A stretch of DNA of 64,000 nt from Nemophila menziesii (Eukaryota > Streptophyta > Magnoliopsida > Boraginales > Hydrophyllaceae). This document shows, piece by piece, positions 24,501 to 35,750 of this stretch; position 1 is the first letter of the stretch; every line of letters starts with the position of its first letter. The notes under the pieces are model-generated. The model did not search any database and had not been told where the DNA came from. It was given only the letters and a program-made list of their open reading frames with translations. Made by a program: the position numbers and the translations under genes. The stretch is from assembly GCA_029959085.1 (NCBI GenBank), contig JARWIR010000010.1, positions 20,109,001 through 20,173,000 on the forward strand, given 5' to 3'.

Positions 24501-25153
24501 TAAAAGTCTTCATATTATCAACAAATTCGAGTTAAAAAATAGAGAAGATAAAATTGTTTGGAAGGCAAGTAACATAAGATGCTTCTCCTTCAAGAAAACC
24601 TTGGCGCAGATAACTCAGAATGATGATACGGAGGTTGATTGGGTTGAGGTAATCTGGGCTGAATTGACATCCCTAGATGCGCGTTTATCTCTTGGTTGGC
24701 TATTCAAAATAGGCTTAATACCAAGAGTAGAATGCTCGATTGGGGTTGTATTATCAACCCTTTGTGCAGCTTTTGTAATGCTTTAGTGGAAGATAATATA
24801 CATATATTCTTTGTGTGCTCTTTATCTAAAAGAATCCTAAACAGGTTGCTAGCTAAATGTGGAATTCAGGTTCCAGTTTGTGATTTTACCTTTTTGATAA
24901 ATATAGCTAATTCTATGCCAAGTAAAGAACTAAGTAGCTGTTTTAGTGTGTTATTCACCACTTATATATACATTATATGGTGGGAAAGAAATAACAGGAA
25001 TCATGGAAATGCGCAGCTTAATGAAGACCAGTTGGTGTTGAAAATTTGCAGCTGGACCATTATGAAGCTAAAAAGTATGAGTTGAAGCTAAAAAGTATGA
25101 GTTTTAAAAATGTTAAAGTACTGGATGTACTTAATAGTTTTGATATGGGCTAA
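21556..25153 (+). pseudogene. LINE ORF2 copy C, broken, RT domain open
   Basis: Endonuclease open to a TAG at 22132-22134 caused by a 14-nt loss near 22126. TAG at 22448-22450, TAA at 22523-22525 and the shared amber at 22757-22759 follow. From 22973 the reverse transcriptase reads without a stop through NLDLQKAYDSV, RQGDPLSPYLF and FADD to 23866, where the one-base insertion shared with A and B shifts the frame. Near the 3' end a 20-bp tandem duplication (25064-25103) is private to this copy. Confidence 0.93.
25064..25103. repeat. 20-bp tandem duplication in LINE C ORF2
   Basis: GAAGCTAAAAAGTATGAGTT occurs twice in direct succession; the other four LINE copies have it once. Confidence 0.95.
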
Positions 25154-25400
25154 CTGTAATCTCTTTATCTTTAGTTCTAATCTTGTAATTCAATTGGGCA
25201 AAGTTGTAATAGTTGTATTAATTAGTTTTCGGTTGTAATGTGTAATGGGTTTTTAGATGTTATTACCGTGTTGGGAATAAACACTTAAAGGCCCAAAAAT
25301 ATATTTGTAGTTTCTTTTTAATGATATAAAATTGATTTTGCCGATAAAAAAAAAAAGCTTATTATTATTATAATTAATTTTTGAATTTTTTTAATTATAG

Positions 25401-26142
25401 AATAATGATGAAGCTTCATTTGGTTTTGCCAAGTTTAGAATATGTTGGAAAGGTGTCAAGTTATTCGAGAAATCATACATCTTTCTACCAATAAATGAAC
25501 AGTAAGTTACATTATTCTTCTTGTTTTTCTCCTTATATAAGTAGAATAAGAATTATAATAATAATAATTGATTGATTTTTTTTTTTGTAGAATGCACTTG
25601 AGTTTGAAGATTATATGTATACCTAATAAAGAAGAACCCATTTTACTTCATCTGGAATCACTTGATCGTCACCCCACTGAGGACGTCATATTTGGAAATA
25701 TATATAAAAAGGTAATTTCAAGTTCATTCGTATAACCCTCTAAGTTGTATCTAATAACCTATTAATGGGGCTATGCGGGTTTTTGGTACGAGAGTGGAAC
25801 TTTCTCAGATAACAAGATTCGAATAATAATATGGATTTTTTCTAAGAATTCATGAGATAAGAAGTGAGGTACTTTTCTCTCTGATTCACACATTAATTGT
25901 TTATTTGTATGGATATTCAACTTGTTTTTATATATGGTGGCTAACAGGTTCCACAATAAACAAATGATTATGATTGTGGATTGTTTGTTCTTTACTATAT
26001 TCAACGATTTATGGAAACAGCTCCTGAAAGGGTAAATATATGTGTAGATCTATTGGCTAAAAAGGAGCAAAGACAACTAACTATCTATGAAGATCGATTA
26101 AGTGGGATATGGGTGAATAGTTTATGCCTAGAATTATATTAG
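25401..26142 (+). pseudogene. Ulp1/OTS-like protease relic C, fused to RNase H tail
   Basis: Same exon set as A and B and the same in-frame deletion junction near 26034. Here the first donor GTAAGTT is kept, the residue run after the catalytic His exon start is MHLSLKI rather than MHLSLVI, and the second acceptor is GCGGG instead of GCAGG. Stops at 26142. Confidence 0.85.
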
Positions 26143-26412
26143 ATTCCCTGTGAGGATTTTTGAAGTTTTTAAAATTAAGATTTTTTAGCCTAATTTGTAT
26201 CCAAAAAAATTCATGAAAATCATGATATAAAATAATCAAATCTTACCAAAAGTCCATATAAAATTATAAAGAATATGTCAAAAGTTAAACGTTATAAAAA
26301 AATTATTAAAATTTGTATAATTTTATAAATTATATAAAATATAACAAAGATTCTTAAAATTTAAATTCAATACATCGTAATTCTAAGAATAGAATATTCA
26401 TTAAAGAACAAA

Positions 26413-27360
26413 CTAACATGACAAAACTACTACGATTTCCATGAAGATTAATCTGATTTCTCCAATTCTCCATTTACTCAAATCCCTGCAATTTCGATGA
26501 GATTTGAGGACAACAAAGGACTTTGAAATTTCCTCAATTCCATGACCCATCTGCATTCGTAAAGTCCACAAACATATGCTTCTCTTCCCCCTCATCTAAA
26601 GGGATTATAACACATTAAAAAAGAGGCTCCAACCCCACCACACATCCTTCCAAAAGTCTATTCTTCTTTCATTTTGTACACGCCATTTGGATCCTAGTGT
26701 AAGCACGATATGAGGTTTCTGATGACCAATCGTGGCTAAAACTCTGACTCCTTATGACCTCACTTAACAAAAAACTACCTTGTACGTCCGTTCTTTCTCC
26801 ATTTTGGTTTCAAATATTCCTTGAATCTACGAGGAGGTGCATTCACCAGAAAATACTGAATAATTGGACCGAGTCCCACCAATTTCATCACTTATTCCCA
26901 TCGATCCATCGTAATAGTCTCTGGAATTGGTTAAAAAATAAGGAAACTCTGCAGCACTTATCGCTATTCCAGTCCCCATTTTCCCAAAAGTATTATGGAA
27001 AGCAATTGACGCATTTTTTATGAAAGACACCAAAACCTACTTGGGTAATACCTTTTAAAACGATATTATAACAAAATCTGGGCGTAAAAGAGATAACCCT
27101 AGAGAATTCATGTTTTTCGGTTCTAAAAAACCCAAATCTAACCATAAATGACAGTTTTGCTACACCATAAGCATCCATTGATATAAATACTTGTCGTGAC
27201 TCTTGATTAAACCGACAATACCGAAATCGAGTCCGACCCTCTCTTTTTCCATTCTTCTTAAAAACGTGTTTCTCCAACTCGGTCGAAAATAACTTAAATA
27301 TCCCTTCCTCGCAAGACTAAAATAATTTTTTCCAATGCATATCGCTATCAAAAGACTCAC
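26413..27360 (-). pseudogene. Unidentified degenerate ORF relic C
   Basis: Third copy of the minus-strand relic (frames 27277-26993, 27033-26827, 26595-26413). Identity unknown. Confidence 0.4.
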
Positions 27361-27400
27361 ACCACTTTCTGTATTAATTTTTAGATTCTATTTTCGAAAA

Positions 27401-28470
27401 GCGAGTCCTATATCTCAAGTATTTGAAAAAGATATCTACTTTGTTTAATAAATATCAGAACTGAAAGTGCATTTTTTTTGAGCTATTTAAGGTAATTTTA
27501 TAGGTAATAACAATAGCTGCTTGAGTAATTATAGCAGCGCTGTGAGATTTTTTGATTTACTTTTTGGGACACAACATGACGCTTATTTATGTTTATTCTA
27601 TATTTTTTTAAATACGTATTCAATATTGTCATTTGCATAATTTATGTGATTGTCTTCTAGTATATACTATGTACCTCATGCTAGTAGAGATGCTAGATAC
27701 ACATGATGTACTTTCGATAATCGAGATTATAATTTGCAACATAATTTTATCTTTAGCATTTCTGCTAAGGTAAAAAATCTAATCTTATGATGTTTATATT
27801 TATCTGAGTTTAAGTTTTTTTTTTTTAAATGTTTAGTGCTATGTCTAAAATAGAATCATCTTATTTTCAATTTTCTTGGTAAAGATTTTCAATCTCGACC
27901 ATTAACTAAAGTTGTTAAACATTATAATTGTAAAGTTTATACCTTACCACAACACATTACTTAATGTATAAAAGATTACAAAAATTATCATTGATTTAGA
28001 AAACATTTGGAGTCGTATAATTAAACACAAAGAGAAAAACATTGAAAATTAGTTCATACATTATGATTTCTCACATTTTAGATCAATTTCATCATTGAAT
28101 TTTATCGGTACAGTTTGCTACATTATATACCGGTTCGTTTATGTTTGGTTGGATTCTAAACATGTAGAACTTATCTTATAACAACTTGATCTTTTCCCTA
28201 ACCCTTTTTAAATGGATTCAATTACTATTTGCATTTTTCAACAAATGCTATTAAAATACTCAGTTACTCATCATTATCCACTACCGTCCCTAGCCCAAGA
28301 TTAGAGATCCAGAATCTACATGGTCCATTTCACTTGTGTGAGTACGATATCCAATCTCCTGATGCAACAGGGTCCAAAAAAGCCCATAATCTAGGTTTTT
28401 GTCCAATTCATGACACAACAAAATACAAAAGATAGTCCAAATTAAAAGAAGCCCAGAATGAGACCCTCCA
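27401..28470. other. AT-rich spacer, no gene seen
   Basis: Collinear with 5841-6900. Short open frames near 28229-28511 are not kept in the other units. Confidence 0.55.
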
Positions 28471-28879
28471 TTGTATAAAACCCTTATTTTCGATAAGCCG
28501 CGCCGCACCATAACGTTTTATGTTCCTTCCTTAGTTGTCATAACCAAATCTTCACCACAACAACGCCTGAATAAACTACTTCAACCTCAATATTTTTGAT
28601 GCATTACCACCATCTCTCTATCATAACATATAGCACAAGAAGAATAAGATAAAATGAAAAGAAAGAAAAAAAACCAGAAATATCAGTTTGTAAATGAAAG
28701 TTACACAACAAAAAGGTGATTTTGTTTGACAGGATTTTTATTGTTTTATACAATTCATTCATTTCATTTATGTTTATTATTGTGGATTAATTTTTTCTTG
28801 TAAAAATAGTGTTTCGAATTGATTTTTTTAATCAATTTGTGTTTAGAAATTGAGCATTGAAATTTAAATTTTTATACTA

Positions 28880-28881
28880 TT

Positions 28882-28917
<36 letters not shown>

Positions 28918-28921
28918 TATA
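28880..28921. repeat. (AT)n microsatellite, left of LTR element
   Basis: Left part of the intronic AT tract of unit C. Its last five bases ATATA form the 5' target duplication of the LTR element. Confidence 0.92.
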
Positions 28922-29629
28922 TGTTGGAATTTTTTAAATAAAGACAATTTATTTTATTAATTCTTTCATGTTTTTGGAAGAAGTGGAAAATACCATTTGT
29001 GTATAATAGTCCCACTTTATTATTTGGAGAAAAAAACCATTAGAATTATTCCTTATTCTTCATTATGGATTAATGGTTCTTTATGTATTAGTTGTTATGG
29101 GAGTTACAAAAACTTGATAAAGAAAAAACAGACGACTTTAATATGAGCATTAATGTGACGGTTTTCTTGTCTTGCTTTTTCTTCTATAAATAGTGACTTT
29201 GTCACTTTCATTTCAAGAGGAGAAGAAAAAAGATTATTCTTGAGAGAATGGAAAAATCTAGAGAGAAGAGAAGAGAAAATAAAATATTCTAGAGAGAATG
29301 GAAAAATTATCCTAGACTATTCTATAAAGAATAGAATATAGAATAGTATGTAGACGAAAACTAAGAACAAGAAAAGACTACTCTACTTCTCTCTCAAATT
29401 TCTGATATAATTTAGAGTAGAATTTGTTAGAGATAACCGGCATGACCGGAATATCTTTTTAACGCAAGTTATATACTGTGTAATCTTTTCTTTATTCCGT
29501 GTAAGTTTTCGTTATTTTCATTTTATTGTAATAGTGTAATGTTACTATAATTGAAAATTATCTTTTGTTTTTCTTTTGGAACTCCATTTCTCTATTTGAA
29601 AACCAATGATATTTGTTATTTTTCCTACA
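28922..29629 (+). repeat. 5' LTR (708 bp)
   Basis: TG...CA ends. TATAAA at 29185-29190 (CTTCTATAAATAG) is a likely U3 core promoter, followed by a purine-rich leader (AGAGGAGAAG) and several GAGAGAATGG repeats. Lacks the 15 bp GAGAGAATAGGAAAA present in the 3' LTR. Confidence 0.93.
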
Positions 29630-29712
29630 ATTTAAAAAGATATTACTTTTATATCACTGGTTGTTGTTTTCTTGAAATGGTTTTCCTATCTTGGCAGTTG
29701 CTTCATTATTGA

Positions 29713-30021
29713 ATGCAAATGCCTTTCCGACGTGACTATGTTGGAGCCTTTCAATGGTTCCAATACAAACGTTGGGCACAAAAGTCACTGATATGTCTTG
29801 AACAACATGAACTAGACCTTGCCGTTCTCAAGGTATTCCCTGCCATTGAGGCCAATGGGGAATATACCAAAGAACTACATGCTAGGTTTCTGGCTCTAAA
29901 AATTGGGTTCAAGAAAGCTAATTCAGTGGTTAGAGGATGGGTCTTGGATAATGTGACGAAACCATCCTTTTATTTGTGTACCGTTGAGAAGTCAACAAAG
30001 ACTATCTGTGAAACGGTTTAG
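29713..30021 (+). CDS. ORF inside LTR element, possible captured host fragment
   Basis: A 102-codon frame (MQMPFRRDYVGAFQWF..., EQHELDLAVLKVFPAI, KEELHAR-like segment). It is less AT-rich than its surroundings and does not look like gag or pol. It is preceded by CTTGGCAG, a good splice acceptor shape, so it may be a genomic host exon picked up by the element. I do not recognise the family. The frame ends in TAG, and similar-composition sequence continues for about 60 bp beyond. No start context argues for translation. Confidence 0.4.
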   Translation: MQMPFRRDYVGAFQWFQYKRWAQKSLICLEQHELDLAVLKVFPAIEANGEYTKELHARFLALKIGFKKANSVVRGWVLDNVTKPSFYLCTVEKSTKTICETV

Positions 30022-30081
30022 AAAAGGCATGAGGGTGATGATTCTGATGAGAATAAGTACGTCACCGGGAAATGACCCAAC

Positions 30082-30905
30082 AAGATCTAATTAGTCTCAT
30101 ACAAGTCGAAAAGTGAATCGACTCATGGATAAGTCCTTAGGTTTCCTCGTTTTTATGAGTTTAAGGATTACTTTAGCCCCTTATATTACCACTTTTTTAA
30201 CTCTTGTTGCCCTAAATTTCATTCACAAACATGAATATATATCAGTTGGATATTAAATATATGTGTGAATGAATATCTATGTGAAGAGATCTATATGGTG
30301 CAACATGAAGGGTTGGTGGTTTTGGATTAAGGGGATAAAGTATGAAAACTAAGGAAATTATTTTGTGTTTTTTAAACGGGCGCCATGTTAATGAAATAGT
30401 ATCCTAATAAAAGATGGATCCGTTTGTGCTATACTTTTATCAATATGTGTATGACATGATCCCTTTTGGTACTTTCATTCATGGGACTTAATTCTTTTAT
30501 TCTTCTATTTGTGAATAAAATATGTGGGGAAAGATGAGCCTAAGGGAAAAATTCATTAGAGTCAATTATATAATTTACCTTAGTTAGTCTCACTTTGTTG
30601 GAAAGGTTTGACTCCATTGATATAATATCTAGGAAGAAAATCTTTATAATACTAGTATTCATAAATAAGAGAATTGTGGGGGTGTGTACCCCTTAATGGA
30701 TATAAAATAATTATAATGATTATGATGCTCTTAATGAATAAAACCCAACTTGGTATTGTCCATATTGTAAAGAGACTAAAGTGGTGACCATTGGGTTATT
30801 ATTATTTTTTATTTAATAAAGTACGCGAGATGTACTATTGATCTATATGATTCACTAACTTTTCATCCATATAATGTAAATTGTGCATACATGAGCAAAT
30901 TAAAA
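30082..30905. other. LTR element interior, no gene seen
   Basis: No coding frame of note on either strand. Non-repetitive within this window. Confidence 0.55.
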
Positions 30906-31186
30906 CTTAATGAATTCCTAACCATGTGTGGTGGTCCTATTGAGACGGACTTGATGAATTCACCGTTTAGGTTGTTATATATTCATCATACTTAATGAAT
31001 TCATAGCCATGCGTGGTGGTCCTTTTGAGATGGATTTGATGAATTCACCGTTGAGGTTGTTGTATATTGCTCATAATATGATTACAAGGAGACGTCATTG
31101 ATGTTCCCAAGGGATGAGTTGTTAGAATCACCACAAATTCATAACCCGTAAGGTTGGTCCTAAAGAGAAAGGACTTGATGAATTAG
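30906..31186. repeat. 85-bp tandem repeat in LTR element interior
   Basis: CTTAATGAATTC at 30906 and 30991 begins two copies with an 85-bp period (shared CATG-GTGGTGGTCCT and TGATGAATTCACCGTT blocks). A third, degraded partial copy (31131-31186) contains AAATTCATAACCCGTAAGG and ACTTGATGAATTAG. Confidence 0.85.
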
Positions 31187-31518
31187 AGAGACACATAACG
31201 AGGATGAGCTTTATTGCTCTTAATGATCTCGAAATCCGAGAGGGTCAGCTAATGAGGCTAGACGCTCTTGGAGATCACCTATGTGCATGGAAAAGGTGAT
31301 GTTTGAGGAATCTGTAACTATCAGTCGGGTAGAGTATGTGCTGTGAGGGTCTCGATCGAAAACTATCAAGTTCAAGAGTACGTTCACTTGATATGTTTTT
31401 GGTGGTTGCCTCACTTCACTACGTGTCAATTCAAATCGAAAGATATTGACACTTAAGTACAATTCACCCAAATGCTGATATTTATGGAAACCTGTTCACC
31501 TTCTTTCCCAAAGAACAT

Positions 31519-31528
31519 GAGTGGGGGA
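31519..31528 (+). other. Polypurine tract of LTR element
   Basis: GAGTGGGGGA ends two bases before the TG of the 3' LTR, where plus-strand priming would start. Confidence 0.75.
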
Positions 31529-31529
31529 T

Positions 31530-32252
31530 TGTTGGAATTTTTTAAATAAAGACAATTTATTTTATTAATTCTTTCATGTTTTTGGAAGAAGTGGAAAATA
31601 CCATTTGTGTATAATAGTCCCACTTTATTATTTGGAGAAAAAAACCATTAGAATTATTCCTTATTCTTCATTATGGATTAATGGTTCTTTATGTATTAGT
31701 TGTTATGGGAGTTACAAGAACTTGATAAAGAAAAAACAGACGACTTTAATATGAGCATTAATGTGACGGTTTTCTTGTCTTGCTTTTTCTTCTATAAATA
31801 GTGACTTTGTCACTTTCATTTCAAGAGGAGAAGAAAAAAGATTATTCTTGAGAGAATGGAAAAATCTAGAGAGAAGAGAAGAGAAAATAAAATATTCTAG
31901 AGAGAATGGAAAAATTATCCTAGAGAGAATAGGAAAAAACTATTCTATAAAGAATAGAATATAGAATAGTATGTAGACGAAAACTAAGAACAAGAAAAGA
32001 CTACTCTACTTCTCTCTCAAATTTCTGATATAATTTAGAGTAGAATTTGTTAGAGATAACCGGCATGACCGGAATATCTTTTTAACGCAAGTTATATACT
32101 GTGTAATCTTTTCTTTATTCCGTGTAAGTTTTCGTTATTTTCATTTTATTGTAATAGTGTAATGTTACTATAATTGAAAATTATCTTTTGTTTTTCTTTT
32201 GGAACTCCATTTCTCTATTTGAAAACCAATGATATTTGTTATTTTTCCTACA
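31530..32252 (+). repeat. 3' LTR (723 bp)
   Basis: Matches the 5' LTR except for one A/G difference (near 31718) and the 15-bp extra block after ATCCTAGA. Ends CCTACA, followed by ATATA. Confidence 0.93.
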
Positions 32253-32263
32253 ATATATATATG

Positions 32264-32356
<93 letters not shown>
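32253..32356. repeat. (AT)n microsatellite, right of LTR element
   Basis: Over 100 bp of AT dinucleotides with two G interruptions. Includes a duplicated TTGATTTAGATATATATATTGATTTAGATTG end not seen as a pair in the other units. Confidence 0.92.
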
Positions 32357-32358
<2 letters not shown>

Positions 32359-33899
32359 ATTTAGATATATATATTGATTTAGATTGCTCAGTGCTATGAA
32401 GGTATATATTGATATGTTATTGATATATTTTTTATTTACAGCAAAATGATAGATGACCATCTCATTTCAAAAAATAAGGACTTTTATAACTGCGATGGTT
32501 TTTCAGGGTGAATCAGGTAACATAGTAATACAAATATCATAATTTAAAATATGTTAGACAATCTATTATGCATAAATAATATGTTACATTTAAATCTATT
32601 TCTGTTCAGTTTCAAATTTCTTTCAAATTCATGAAGTGATTTATTTACTTTGCTTCAATACTTGTAAATGAACAATTATGCAAATTATTTGATATATATG
32701 ACTTTTGGAAAGTTTAAAGTCAATCAATAACTAAACAGACTAGGACACGATTGGGTAATATGATGGTTAGTTGAGCACCTATGTACATATTATTTGATTT
32801 AATAAAATTGTTTTCCACACTAATAGTGAATTTACCTAGTAAAGTGAGTTCAATGAAATTAAAATCTTGTTTTAGAATTGGAGTAGTTGCTAATAAAGTA
32901 TTAAAATAGTATACAAATTGCAAGGGCCAAAACTGAATAGTGTTAGGTGCATTTCATTGACATGTTTAATCTCCATTATATAGGATTAGTTTGATTACAA
33001 ATAGATATAAAACACTTAGTTATATAGTTGAGTTGAGTCCTTATGTGAGCAAATATGAAGTCAGATAAATGAAATAGCATGTATTAACTATTAATTACAA
33101 TTCTCTCAAAATAAGCTTATTATTATTTTGAGACTATTCATATGATTGAATCTATTTATTAAATTTGTTTTGTACAATATTTTATTTCTAATGAAGGGTT
33201 GATTTCATAGTTGATCCCTATATTATACAAGATATCTAAATAAGAAACAAGTATAATATAATTGTGTAAGTGGTATATTTGCTATTTTTGATATAACACT
33301 TGGGTGTAATAGTCAATTTCCATAACAAAAGTATACATGATTAATTCGTATAACATAGAGATGGACAATGAAACTTATATTTATATTCATTTACTAATTT
33401 TTCGATGATTTTTGTTCTTTTAGCAGATATAGAAGGAAAAAGGGTGAACTAAGTGGTTGATGGTGGAGTTCAGTGTTAATTTTAAGAGAATGTTGGCGTT
33501 TGTTTAGTTTATAATCCACCTGTGGAATTTTTCTAATATTTAACTTAAATTGTCAATTTTATTTTATTGTGTTTTTGTTTCCGTTTAAGGAATGAGAATA
33601 TATGTTGAAGTTTTTTTATTTAATAATGAATATTTTTGTTATATTTTCTTGTCCAACTGGAATTATCTTGATATCCAATAACAAATAATTTTTGGAATTG
33701 AAATTTGGTGTTATGTATGAGATATACACTCTAAATTTCTGCATATCTAGGTTAATTTGGATCGTGAATTGAATGGATATAAATATTTTGTGTTAGATTT
33801 ATAATGTTTTTTCGGAAATTAGTGTGTATTCACATAAAAATCACAATGGGATTCATGCTCATAGTATTCTGTTGCAACCATTTGAATACAATCTTTCCT

Positions 33900-34090
33900 G
33901 GAATGGAAAATCAATCATGTTAGAATAAAGTTTAATGGGGTGGCTGACATTCTTGCTAAACGGCCAAGATTAATACGGATATATCGAATTGTCCTCGTAG
34001 GTCTTTTGTAGAGCTCTATTCTAGTATTAGTAGGTTACATTCGAGATGTGTCAGTTATCGATGTTAGATTTTAATATTGACAAAAAAAAA
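33900..34090 (+). mobile_element. 5'-truncated second LINE, spacer C
   Basis: Nested truncated LINE with 16-bp repeats at 33884-33899 and 34091-34106, as in the other spacers. Confidence 0.84.
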
Positions 34091-34770
34091 GAATACAATC
34101 TTTCCTAAAGGAATCAGATTTGAGATTGTGTAAGCAGTTCAAATTCTAAAAACTATTCACCATTTTGACTTTCCAGTTATCACAATCTTTCGATTCCAAT
34201 GTCCACAAAAAAATTATCTACATCCTACCGTTAAAATAGGACGAGTCAACTAAATTTAAAAGTATTTTAATTTATGTGATTAGATGTTTTAGCGAGTTTT
34301 GGAAAATGATTTCTTTAGTATTAACCCCTATAGCCCTTGCGTCAGACCAATATACTTGGACCAAATCAATATTATAATATCATAGATTTCACACATTGTA
34401 TTTATAATATGTTTTTGTTAATAAGGCACACATTATTATTAAATTAAAAACAATATATTATACGAGTAATATATATAATAAAGAAAAAAGCCAAGTCAAT
34501 GAGAGTCAACTCACCTAAAAAATCCTCCCTAGCCATTCATCCATTAATATTAATTCCATCCTAACCTTTTCAACCAAACACCAATTTTAACCTTTTTTTT
34601 CCATTTTTTTCTTTTTTCTGATTTAGTGTTTGACATTGAACATTTGTGGGATCTAGCCCTATCTTAGACTTTTTTTTTCAACATACTTTCCACCTCACCA
34701 CATTCCACCGCCAACATTCAATCAGCCTTTTACCTTTTCTTCTTTTTTTCTTTCTAGTTGTTCTTCTCTG

Positions 34771-35750
34771 ATGACTAAAACGTTAAACTCCATTCGAGTC
34801 AACAAAGTTTCTAATGGATCTGAGAAAACCATCGCCAATACGAAGAAAAAGACTAAATATCGAGACATCACGAAAGAAATGCTTTCACCGAGTACAACTT
34901 TGCTTAACACACCAGAGTCGTACAAAGGCGAAGAAGAAGTCAATGAAATAGTCGTAATCCAGGAAGAGCCAGTGATGAAGGTTACAGAAACAGTAGAAAC
35001 GAGTAAATTTTGTTAAGTTTCAATGGAGTAAATTAGGAAAAGTCGATATCAAATCAAGTGCTAAAGGTAGTGTCGTGCTTAAATTCGAGAATCAGCAGTA
35101 CTACAGTACAGATTTGGAACATTAACGGAAAACCACTGCTTCTACGGCCGTGGAAACCGGGTATGCAGTTTGACAAAATAGACGATTCGAAAATTCCGAT
35201 ATGGGTGAAGATAATTAACATTCCAATGAACCTATAGACACAGAGAGGTCTTGGATACGTGGCTAGTGGTGTTGGAGTCCCTCTTCAAATGGACTCCATC
35301 ATAGAATCCAAAACAAGACTTGGGTATGCCAGAGTTTGCGTGGAAGCTGACACAAAAGAGGCGATGCCTGAGGAATTATTAGTTGATATTGGATTAAAAG
35401 AACTTCAAACAGTCAAGGTAGAGTATGAGTGGAAACCAATTATCTGTGGTAAGTGTAACAAGTTTGGACATACAGAGGTTAAGTGTAATAATGTTCAAAA
35501 AGTTTGGATGCCTAAGAAAAATTCAGATGATAAAGATAAGAAATCTAGCAAGGGCAAAGAAATTGTTGAGGAATGGAGTGTTGTTAGAAGTAACACTCAG
35601 GGTAACAATAAAGGAGAATCTAGCTCAGTGTCCACAAGAAACCAATATGAAAAACTTGTAGAGGCTGAAGAAAGCATGATTGATAGAGATGTCAGAATTT
35701 TTATTAATCACAATGGAGGTGAAGAAATACCCAAACCACCTAACATATGA
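34771..35750 (+). pseudogene. LINE ORF1 copy D, broken
   Basis: The first 78 codons are open (MTKTLNSIRVNKV to ETVETS), then the 224-bp deletion shared with copy B ends the frame at 35016. The C-terminal half is open from about 35259 through the CCHC knuckle to the TGA overlapping the ORF2 ATG. One Arg codon of SNRTQ is lost relative to other copies. Confidence 0.9.

Larger units (their letters stand above)
18784..25354 (+). mobile_element. LINE copy C
   Basis: Full-length-looking copy between 15-bp repeats (18769-18783; 3' repeat beginning 25355 inside the A tract). It keeps the part of ORF1 that is deleted in copies B and D, and its ORF2 reverse transcriptase frame is open over FADD. Confidence 0.75.
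28922..32252 (+). mobile_element. Non-autonomous LTR retrotransposon, young
   Basis: A 3,331-bp element with two direct LTRs (708 and 723 bp) that start TGTTGGAA and end CCTACA. It is flanked by ATATA on both sides (28917-28921, 32253-32257), although the AT-tract target makes the duplication less informative. A purine-rich PPT, GAGTGGGGGA, precedes the 3' LTR. The 1.9-kb interior has no gag, protease, integrase or RT. I see no standard tRNA-Met primer site directly after the 5' LTR. The LTRs differ by one substitution and one 15-bp indel on my reading, so insertion is recent. Absent from the other units. Orientation set by the PPT. Confidence 0.92.
28654..32516 (+). pseudogene. Candidate small exons, spacer C, split by LTR element
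   Basis: First candidate exon at 28654 with donor AAAAG/GTGATT. The intron is interrupted by the LTR element (28922-32252). The second segment ends CAG/GTAAC at 32516 after an intact TTTACAG acceptor. Confidence 0.28.
21556..35746 (+). repeat. Tandem unit C, short form plus LTR element
   Basis: Third copy, 14,191 bp. Removing the 3,331-bp LTR element and its 5-bp target duplication leaves about 10.86 kb, the same as A and B. Shares spacer variants with A and the same 5.95-kb deletion junction as A and B. Confidence 0.93.

Noticed and set aside
28922..32252. Reading the LTR element interior as gag-pol
   Set aside because: No aspartic protease, integrase, RT or RNase H motif in any frame across the 1.9-kb interior.
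32174..32460. Open frames rich in Tyr-Ile across the AT tract
   Set aside because: They are translations of the (AT)n microsatellite.
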